Source of the DNA: Atherix ibis
Taxonomy: Eukaryota > Arthropoda > Insecta > Diptera > Athericidae
DNA: 64,000 bases
Assembly (NCBI GenBank): GCA_958298945.1
Contig: CATQJD010000005.1
Span: 1-64,000 of the forward strand
Reading direction: 5' to 3'
This document shows, piece by piece, positions 29,723-36,088 of the stretch. The stretch's first letter is position 1. Each line of letters opens with the position of its first letter. The notes beneath the pieces were generated by a model. That model saw nothing but the letters and a program-made list of their open reading frames with translations. It ran no database searches and was not told where the DNA came from. The translations under genes and the position numbers were made by a program.

Positions 29723-29795
29723 CTAGCCGCTGTCCCTGCCGATATAAGAGTTTCAACCTAACTGATTAGTATCACACTTTTACCACAGCGGCTAG
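29723..29795. repeat. Inverted repeat in the 3' LTR
   Basis: Perfect 11-bp arms CTAGCCGCTGT (29723-29733) and ACAGCGGCTAG (29785-29795) enclose 51 bases. The same structure is in the other LTR at 35890-35900 and 35952-35962. One LTR difference lies in the loop and none in the arms. In LTR RNA this could fold into a stem-loop; its role is unknown. Confidence 0.85.
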
Positions 29796-29916
29796 CCTCT
29801 CTCTCTCTTGACACAAAAGTCTGAGAGGGTATTTTGAGTGATAATCAAATTATCAAGAATGAGTTACAACTTGGATAAAGGGTATTATTTATATCCAGTG
29901 CAATAGTTGCGTTACA

Positions 29917-29927
29917 TTCGGCCATCC
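29917..29927 (-). other. Polypurine tract position (weak match)
   Basis: The 11 bases just upstream of the 3' LTR on the element strand read GGATGGCCGAA, 8 purines of 11. Plus-strand DNA synthesis should be primed here, but the tract is short and interrupted by pyrimidines. It borders an inverted repeat (CATCCG 29923-29928 and CGGATG 29946-29951). Confidence 0.4.
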
Positions 29928-30217
29928 GACAGTACGTCGACTCGACGGATGAGTGCAAGTTAGTGTTTTAAATATTATTACCTTCTCAATTAAAATACTA
30001 CTAATATAAATTATTCATGCAATAAGTCTATGTGTACACTTTTTACTACATATTCTACTTTTTACTACATGTTTAAGTACTACCAATTCATTCCTACACC
30101 TCATCCACTATAGCAAACAATTTCTGGTTAGTTGTGTTAAATTTTTCTATTGTGATTTTACCCTGACAACCAACAAGCCATACACTTAATGGTTGCCATA
30201 TAATCACATTACTACTT

Positions 30218-30535
30218 TGGCATCACACCAATTTTTTTAGGCATCACACCAATATTTAGGCATCACACCATTTTTTTAGGCATCACACCATTTTTTTTTT
30301 TTTTTAGGCATCACACCAATGTTTAGGCATCACACCAATATTTAGGCATCACACCAATTTTTAGGCATCACACCATTTTTTTTTTTTTTTTTAGGCATCA
30401 CACCAATGTTTAGGCATCACACCAATATTTAGGCATCACACCAATTTTTAGGCATCACACCATTTTTTTTTTTAGGCATCACACCAATGTTTAGGCATCA
30501 CACCAATATTTAGGCATCACACCAATTTTTAATTG
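30218..30535. repeat. Tandem repeat in the 3' non-coding part of the retrotransposon
   Basis: Fifteen copies of GGCATCACACC at about 18-28-bp spacing. They are separated by short T-rich linkers that repeat in a fixed order: long T run, AATGTTTA, AATATTTA, AATTTTTA. This four-unit order occurs three times, with T runs of 15, 17 and 11. The array is not coding and lies between the Gag-Pol stop and the 3' LTR. Confidence 0.92.
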
Positions 30536-30583
30536 TCACGCCACAATTCAGGCTTCACGCCACGAATCAGGCTTCACGCCACA
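30536..30583. repeat. Diverged edge of the tandem repeat
   Basis: Three related units with the core TCACGCCAC (near 30534, 30554 and 30574) continue the GGCATCACACC array with more changes, and two have GGCTTCACGCCAC. They look like older units from which the younger array grew, or a sister family. Confidence 0.65.
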
Positions 30584-30825
30584 TATCTACCTTCAAACAT
30601 TCCACATATTTTTTCAACCAAAGTCAAAATATCACCAGTGACTCCAACATCCAATCCAGTATTCGAATAATTTAGCAACATCGAATCAACATTCAACGCA
30701 CCGAATTCACTTTACCTTGTGTAACAGTACACATGTTATCATCTTATCCAAAATCCGAAAGTCTGTTAAAATAAACTCAACAAAATTGTGAATTAATCAA
30801 AGTAATAAAAACAAAAATAATTTAT

Positions 30826-30866
30826 TCATTTCATTAATAATAAAAACTCAAAAAGTATACATGTTT

Positions 30867-30906
<40 letters not shown>

Positions 30907-31788
30907 CTTAGCTGAATCACATTCTTCATCTTCATCCGAACTTAATTCATTAAAACTAATGTCCTCCATTTGACACCATCGTTTCATTTTATCTGCCGCA
31001 AATACTGATGTAAACGGTCTTCGTGTAACCTGAGTTGTGTCAGTATCTACTATCTTATAACGATCGTTCTTCAAAACTTCTTCAACCACATACGGTCCTT
31101 TATAACGCGGTAATAATTTCCTGGATTGACCCGTAGCAGCATGTTCACCTCGTATCAACACCAAGTCACCTTTTCCATATTTACTTGGTGGCTTATGATT
31201 TTTATTAAATTTTTCTGCTTGATTCGATTGTTTGGTTTTAATTCGATTCATCAAAGCAAGCCTGAACTTTTCAAGATCTTGCTCCCCGTCAGCTTCTTCA
31301 GAATATCCTCCGTGTAAAGCGAGGCTCAATTTGTTATGAAGCATATTTGCTGCTTCATATGTGAACAATAATTTTTGAGCAGTGTGTCCTGTGATGTCAT
31401 GTTTTAAATTATTTAAGCCCCATTGGATAGCACTTAAATGTTCATCCCAATCTTTACCAGATTTATCAACAGTCATGCTAGCAATTGATTTATTTAAAGT
31501 ACGAAACACCCTTTCTATTTGTCCATTTCCGCGTGGAGTCCTCACTGCATTTAATACATGCATAATATTATTTTCATGACAATAATTTGTAAAATTCTTC
31601 GAAGTAAACGCCGTTCCACGATCAGTTATTATTCTTACAGGCATACCAAAATATTGTGATATATCATCTAATGTTTTGATTACAGAAGTTGTATTTGTTG
31701 TGCGCACAGCTCTCAAAATTACAAATTTTGTGAACGCATCTATTATTCCGAGTAAATACATGTTTTGTTTTTTACTTTTTGGAAAAGG
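30826..31788 (-). pseudogene. Integrase core and C-terminus, separated by an in-frame stop
   Basis: This is the continuation of the Gag-Pol frame after the TGA, in the same phase (35262 and 31761 differ by a multiple of three). Nine codons precede the next ATG at 31761-31759, from which 311 codons are open. Numbered from that Met, the second catalytic Asp is D47 in ITDRG and the Glu is E83 in GQIER, giving the retroviral D-x35-E spacing. A GPY motif is at 222-224 in a GPY/F-type C-terminal domain. An acidic patch (about 275-281) precedes 12 lysines (287-298) encoded by a 36-bp A run. No chromodomain is seen. Translation from the internal ATG would lack the first catalytic Asp, so independent activity is unlikely. 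Confidence 0.9.
30868..30903 (-). repeat. 36-bp homopolymer (A on the element strand) in the end of Pol
   Basis: Thirty-six consecutive T on the plus strand, read as twelve AAA codons near the C-terminus of the integrase frame. Such runs change length by slippage, and this one sits three codons after the likely natural tail region (AKY). A length change not divisible by three would alter the last residues. Sequencing error in the run length is possible. Confidence 0.9.
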
Positions 31789-34700
31789 TCAAACATGATC
31801 AAGGTGGATAGTTTGAAAAGGAACTGCAATCTTTTCAATCGGATGCAACTGATAACGTGTTTCATCCACACCTCTTTTATTATATAAACAACCCATGCAA
31901 CTATTTATATATTTCTTTACTATTGACTTCATATTCGCAAGCCAATAAATTTTCTTTATTAAATCCACAGTATTGTCCACCGCAAAATGTCCTATGTCAT
32001 CATGATACGACTGAATAATTTTCCACCGCAATCCCCGAGGTACAACAAATTTCAACCCAGATTTTGTTTTTTTATAAACTCTATTTCCTTTAAGTTCATA
32101 CTCGTTCCGAATATTTTTATTATTATTTGATGTTGTTGTAGTAACAGATTTCTCCAAAACATCTGCAATTTCTTTTATGTCTAGATCCTGTCGTTGTAAT
32201 GTGGAAATCCAATCAGATTCTTTCATTTCAATTGCCATTTGAGTAGTTGCCACATCCGTTGTTTCTACGGCTTCTTCATTCGGACACCGACTTAATGCAT
32301 CCGCGTGTGACATTAATTTCGCTGACCGATGAACCATTTCAAAATCAAACTCTTGTATTTTTAACCACCATCTCCCTATGCGGCTTATCAAGTTTTTCTT
32401 ATTATGCGTCATTTTTAACGAATTGCAATCTGTTGCAACAACAAACTTTTTGTGAAGCAAATAGAACTTAAATCTTTCTAAGCTTGCCACAACGGCCAAA
32501 GCTTCCAGCTCATAGCTGTGGTATTTCGATTCTGCAGAAGTGGTGGCTCGACTAAAGTATGCGACAACTTTCTTTTTTCCATCAAACTCTACCTGTAAAA
32601 GTATTCCCGCCAATCCAATTGAACTGGCATCGGTGTGCAACTCGTGATCTAATGCCGGATTATATAAGACAAGTATAGGTTCGTTGCATAAACAATTTTT
32701 CAAAGTCTCAAAAGCGTTATTTTCTAATTCTGTCCATTGAAATTGTGCATCTTTCTTTAACATCATATGCAACGGTCTTGCAATAATTGAATAGTTAAGA
32801 ATAAATTTCCGGAAAAATCCAGTTAGTCCCAAAAATCTTCTAATTTCAGTTATTGATGTTGGTTGAACAAATTCTTTTACTGCATCAATATTCTTACAAC
32901 CTGGTTTTACTCCAAATTCGCTAATTTCGTGTCCCAAGTAAGTTGTTTTATTAGTGAAAAATGTACTTTTTGTCAAATTTATGGTGAGTCCTTCAGCTGC
33001 CAATAATCTTAAAAACTTTTCAACACTTTTAATACAGTCTGATGAATTTCCCGCTGGTATTAATGCATCATCCATGTATATTGTGCATTTTTCTGGATCC
33101 ATTTGTGTTTTTAGTTTTGCCATCATTCGCATAAATATGGCCGGCGCATTTGTTAAGCCGAATGGCATACGTCTAAACTGATAAAGTCCTGTCGGTGTAA
33201 CGAATGCAGTATACTGTCTTGATTTTTCTTCAACAGGTATTTGGTAATAACCACTCATTAAATCAATGCTGTTAAAAATTTTTGTGCCGGAGAATGAATT
33301 AATCTGCTCATCGATGTTTGGTGTGGGAAAATTCTCCCGCTTTGTTATTTTATTTATAGCTCTGTAATCTACACACATGCGGAAAGTGCCATTTGGTTTT
33401 TTAACCAAAATAATTGGACTAGCATATTCCGAAGTAGATTCTTCAATTATTTTGTTTTCCAACAACTCATCGATGATGTTGTCTAAGATTTTCTTTTGCC
33501 CATAAGGTATTCTGTATGGTTTATAGCGTATAATTTCTTCGGACTTCAAATTAATTGTTATTTGGAAGTTTGTGGTTACGCCAAGCTCCTTCAAATTAAG
33601 TGCAACAGCATTTCTATATTTATTTAATAACTCCACCACCATTTCTTTTTCTTGTTGAATTGCACTTTCACCAAAATTAACGTCGTCTTCTACAATCATA
33701 CGTTTAACACGCATCTGCTTATCCAATTCTTTCGCCTGTGTTACATGATTTTCTGTTCCACAAGCAGTATTGTCCTTACTAATTTTCAGTGTACCCCATC
33801 GCTTTATTATAACCACTTGAGGGTGATTTAAAAAGTTGCGCCCCACCAATATTAGAATATCCTGCACAGAATCATCAACAACTAATATTTCTATTAAAAG
33901 TTCAACTTCATTTACTTTTAGTAGATGGTGCATTTTCCCTAACGTCTTACAAATTCCTCCTGCAAATCCTTTTAAATTTATTACGTAGTCTTCATAAATC
34001 CATCCGTACTTTTGTGCGTCGGACAGTCTTAATGTAGTGCAATCACTTCCGAGATCTAAAAATGCTTGCATTTCGACATTATCCACCAACACTGTCATAT
34101 AACACTCGTTCTCTTTATTTGCATTACTCGCGATTGATCGTATATTTCGTTCATTTTCTTCATTTGTTCTTGGACGCTTTATACAATTATAAGCAAAATG
34201 TCCAAGTTTTCCGCAACGATAACAAGCTTTATTAGAGTGATTATTTTGTCTGAAGTTCTTTATATTTGACTGTTCGAAATTCCTATTATTATTTTGATTT
34301 CTGTAGTTTGAATTTTGGTTCCTATTTACGTTATTACTACTGTTGTTGTAGCTATTGGAATTTCTGTTAAAAGTTTGATGATTTTGATGTTGGCTGTATC
34401 GGTTATTTGATGAATTATTTATACCATAATTGTGATTGTAATTTGAATTTTGAGAAAACGGATTTTTGGTTGTACTTGTACTTTGAAAGTGTTTTCTTAA
34501 TTGCCAATGCTGGTCCATGGATTCAAGTTCTTTTATTGCTTTTAATGTGTCCGGTAATGTTTGTGGTTTAAACGCCTCTAATCGGTTAATTAAATTTTGT
34601 TCTCCTAATCCTGATATTATATATCTAATAATTTCTAAATCCACCAAATATAATTTCTTTCCTAGTGAAACTACATTATAAAAATACGTTTCTACCTCTT

Positions 34701-35262
34701 CTCCTTTTTGTCGTCGTCTTTTCATCAACAGCGACAAAATTTCTGATTTGTTTTCAACTGACGGGAATCCAATTAGAAATGCAACTTTAAAATCGTCCCA
34801 TGTTCTCAAATTCGCTCGATTTATTTCGTACCACTCACATGCAGAACTACACAGCTGACTCCCAGCGTATAACATTGTAGTTAAACAATCCCATACATAT
34901 ACACTTCGCAGATTCTCTACTGTCGCGACCCATTGTTCAGCGGTCAATAACGATTTGCCTGGATTGTATGGTGGTATTAGCGACTTTGCCTCTGCAAGCG
35001 ACATGCGCAGCCGACTCTCTTCACGTACGTTTGATTGTATTGGTGTTGTTTGACTCATCACACTGTCATTGACACTCGTACTTGAGCTCAAAGGAGCGAG
35101 AGTCTGTTCTCTTAATACGGCGATCTCTCTCTGCAGCGTATTAATTTGTATTTGTAATGCCGTGTTTGTGGTATCAGAATTAACTTCCACATTTGCTGTA
35201 CGTATTTCGTCAACAACTAGCGCAGCGCGTCTCCCTCTCTTTCTTGTGGTCATTTTACTCAT
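31789..35262 (-). CDS. Gag-Pol polyprotein, cut short in integrase
   Basis: A 1,157-codon frame with Gag and Pol in one frame and no frameshift. Gag covers about residues 1-345, with a basic N-terminus, a possible coiled coil at 32-55, an Asn-rich stretch at 272-345 and a zinc knuckle (C347, C350, H355, C360; spacing C-x2-C-x4-H-x4-C). The protease follows with D403-L-G in place of the usual Asp-Ser/Thr-Gly. Reverse transcriptase is at about 570-790 with D667 and YMDD at 729-732. RNase H is at about 860-995 with D878, E920, D945 and D988. The integrase zinc domain has H1087, H1092, C1122 and C1125. The frame stops at TGA (31789-31791), two codons after the first catalytic Asp of the integrase core (D1155). 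The ATG at 35262 is the first after an in-frame TAA at 35287-35289; a second Met is at residue 4. The protein would make virus-like particles and copy the element RNA, but this copy lacks a full integrase. Confidence 0.95.
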   Translation of the reverse strand: MSKMTTRKRGRRAALVVDEIRTANVEVNSDTTNTALQIQINTLQREIAVLREQTLAPLSSSTSVNDSVMSQTTPIQSNVREESRLRMSLAEAKSLIPPYNPGKSLLTAEQWVATVENLRSVYVWDCLTTMLYAGSQLCSSACEWYEINRANLRTWDDFKVAFLIGFPSVENKSEILSLLMKRRRQKGEEVETYFYNVVSLGKKLYLVDLEIIRYIISGLGEQNLINRLEAFKPQTLPDTLKAIKELESMDQHWQLRKHFQSTSTTKNPFSQNSNYNHNYGINNSSNNRYSQHQNHQTFNRNSNSYNNSSNNVNRNQNSNYRNQNNNRNFEQSNIKNFRQNNHSNKACYRCGKLGHFAYNCIKRPRTNEENERNIRSIASNANKENECYMTVLVDNVEMQAFLDLGSDCTTLRLSDAQKYGWIYEDYVINLKGFAGGICKTLGKMHHLLKVNEVELLIEILVVDDSVQDILILVGRNFLNHPQVVIIKRWGTLKISKDNTACGTENHVTQAKELDKQMRVKRMIVEDDVNFGESAIQQEKEMVVELLNKYRNAVALNLKELGVTTNFQITINLKSEEIIRYKPYRIPYGQKKILDNIIDELLENKIIEESTSEYASPIILVKKPNGTFRMCVDYRAINKITKRENFPTPNIDEQINSFSGTKIFNSIDLMSGYYQIPVEEKSRQYTAFVTPTGLYQFRRMPFGLTNAPAIFMRMMAKLKTQMDPEKCTIYMDDALIPAGNSSDCIKSVEKFLRLLAAEGLTINLTKSTFFTNKTTYLGHEISEFGVKPGCKNIDAVKEFVQPTSITEIRRFLGLTGFFRKFILNYSIIARPLHMMLKKDAQFQWTELENNAFETLKNCLCNEPILVLYNPALDHELHTDASSIGLAGILLQVEFDGKKKVVAYFSRATTSAESKYHSYELEALAVVASLERFKFYLLHKKFVVATDCNSLKMTHNKKNLISRIGRWWLKIQEFDFEMVHRSAKLMSHADALSRCPNEEAVETTDVATTQMAIEMKESDWISTLQRQDLDIKEIADVLEKSVTTTTSNNNKNIRNEYELKGNRVYKKTKSGLKFVVPRGLRWKIIQSYHDDIGHFAVDNTVDLIKKIYWLANMKSIVKKYINSCMGCLYNKRGVDETRYQLHPIEKIAVPFQTIHLDHV

Positions 35263-35837
35263 TATCGATGTTGCCGTATATAAAATTTAGAATAATGAAA
35301 AAAAAAATGACTTCCTAAAATATAGGAACTATTATTAAATACTTTATTATCTCTGTATGTATATATATGCGTTGCGTATTATGTATAACAACTATAATAC
35401 TCCTTAAATTTTCAAAAATGTTATTCCAATTCCTTGAACACAAAACAACGCTCACAAACACACTACACTAATACCAATACACTTTCAATGTTTCTTCTTC
35501 TTTATCGTCACTTGTCACAACACGTCTCTGTTCTTCTTCATATATAATTGTATTTGTTGTTGTTTTTTTTTTTCACATTATCCTCTTCTTGTTCACTCGC
35601 ACATCAAAAATATCAAAATCGGCACTTACACTAACACTAACACATTTTTATATGGAAAAATTGAAACGGATTCTAGGAATTTTATTCTTTTACACAAAAA
35701 CTAATATTTGGTAGGACTATTGCAAATTAACTACTGAACGAATATGAATTTAAATAACTATGGCCATTGAATAATTAAATATACTAAGTTGAAATTTTGT
35801 TTTTAATTGCCGCGGATTCTATCCCACTTCTGAAAAT
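35263..35837 (-). other. 5' untranslated leader of the retrotransposon
   Basis: This 575-bp AT-rich stretch between the primer site and the Gag start has no open frame of note. An in-frame TAA at 35287-35289 closes the frame upstream of the Gag ATG. It would hold the packaging and dimerisation signals of the element RNA, but none is recognisable. Confidence 0.7.
35809..35833 (-). other. Primer-binding site, tRNA-Leu-like
   Basis: On the element strand TCAGAAGTGGGAT (35833-35821) begins four bases after the 5' LTR, then AGAATCCGCGGC continues to 35809. The first part is complementary to the end of the T-arm and acceptor of insect tRNA-Leu (ATCCCACTTCTGA) and the second part matches imperfectly. 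The site does not begin with TGG, so priming would start a few bases inside the tRNA 3' end. I recall tRNA-Leu priming from the mdg3/micropia/blastopia group of insect elements. The match was made from memory and needs a tRNA search. Confidence 0.7.
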
Positions 35838-35889
35838 ATTATCCATTCACCAATTTATACTACTATATTTTAATAAACCACCGAAAAAA

Positions 35890-35962
35890 CTAGCCGCTGT
35901 CCCTGCCGATATAAGAGTTTCAACCTGACTGATTAGTATCACACTTTTACCACAGCGGCTAG
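35890..35962. repeat. Inverted repeat in the 5' LTR
   Basis: Same 11-bp arms as in the 3' LTR (35890-35900 and 35952-35962), with a 51-base loop. A (CT)6 run follows immediately, read as (GA)6 on the element strand. Confidence 0.85.
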
Positions 35963-36050
35963 CCTCTCTCTCTCTTGACTCAAAAGTCTGAGAGGGTATT
36001 TTGAGTGATAATCAAATTATCAAGAATGAGTTACAACTTGGATAAAGGGT

Positions 36051-36060
36051 ATTATTTATA
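36051..36060 (-). promoter_or_regulatory. TATA-like box in the 5' LTR (weak)
   Basis: TATAAATAAT on the element strand, about 24 bases from the 5' end of the LTR. A second TATAAA is at 35859-35854, near the LTR 3' end. Which one, if either, sets the start site cannot be told from sequence; many insect Gypsy elements use initiator promoters without TATA. Confidence 0.3.
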
Positions 36061-36083
36061 TCCAGTGCAATAGTTGCGTTACA

Positions 36084-36088
36084 ATAGT
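36084..36088. repeat. Target-site duplication, right copy (ATAGT)
   Basis: Second copy of the 5-bp duplication, directly after the last LTR base (GCGTTACA) and followed by ATGTTTAAGAGG, the expected continuation of the satellite monomer. Confidence 0.93.

Larger units (their letters stand above)
29671..29916 (-). repeat. 3' LTR of the retrotransposon (246 bp)
   Basis: Partner of the LTR at 35838-36083 (244 of 246 bases identical). It carries the same inverted repeat and (CT)6 run. In element orientation it should supply the polyadenylation site; an ATTAAA lies at 29707-29702. It ends directly against ATAGT of the satellite. Confidence 0.95.
29917..30825 (-). other. 3' non-coding part of the retrotransposon
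   Basis: 909 bp between the Gag-Pol stop and the 3' LTR. It holds the tandem repeat at 30218-30583 and otherwise AT-rich sequence without a long open frame. An env gene would normally sit here in an errantivirus-like element; none is present. Confidence 0.8.
29671..36083 (-). mobile_element. Ty3/Gypsy-type LTR retrotransposon, nearly intact
   Basis: Element of 6,413 bp in minus orientation. In element order: 5' LTR (36083-35838), tRNA-Leu-like primer site, 575-bp leader, Gag-Pol frame (35262-30826) with one internal stop, 3' non-coding part with tandem repeats, weak polypurine tract and 3' LTR (29916-29671). The Pol order protease, reverse transcriptase, RNase H, integrase is that of Ty3/Gypsy rather than Copia, and a GPY/F motif follows the integrase core. 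No chromodomain and no env-like frame are seen. The tRNA-Leu primer type and the Asp-Leu-Gly protease recall the insect mdg3/micropia/blastopia group; that placement is inference. The LTRs differ at only 2 of 246 sites, so the insertion is young. Confidence 0.95.
35838..36083 (-). repeat. 5' LTR of the retrotransposon (246 bp)
   Basis: Direct repeat of 29671-29916 with the same length and two mismatches: in plus-strand terms CCTGACTG here against CCTAACTG, and TTGACTCAAA here against TTGACACAAA. In element orientation it starts TGTAACGCAAC and ends GGATAAT, so it has the usual TG start but not a CA end. It should carry the promoter and transcription start. TATAAATAAT lies close to its 5' end and TATAAATTGG close to its 3' end. 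Confidence 0.95.

Noticed and set aside
29917..30825. env-like third gene of the retrotransposon
   Set aside because: No long frame with signal peptide or membrane segment is present. The space holds a tandem repeat and AT-rich sequence.
30826..31100. Chromodomain at the integrase C-terminus
   Set aside because: After the GPY motif only an acidic patch and a lysine run follow; no aromatic-cage pattern is visible.
30826..31788. A separate integrase gene starting at the ATG at 31761
   Set aside because: It is in phase with Gag-Pol across the TGA and would lack the zinc domain and the first catalytic Asp. It is the broken end of the polyprotein.
31126..35290. Plus-strand open frames of 63-75 codons inside the retrotransposon (31126, 31382, 32247, 32954, 35069)
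   Set aside because: All lie antisense to the well-supported Gag-Pol frame and have no recognisable domain.
29671..36083. Two separate solo LTR insertions
   Set aside because: The two 246-bp repeats have the same orientation, share one ATAGT duplication pair and enclose a full primer site and Gag-Pol frame, so they belong to one element.
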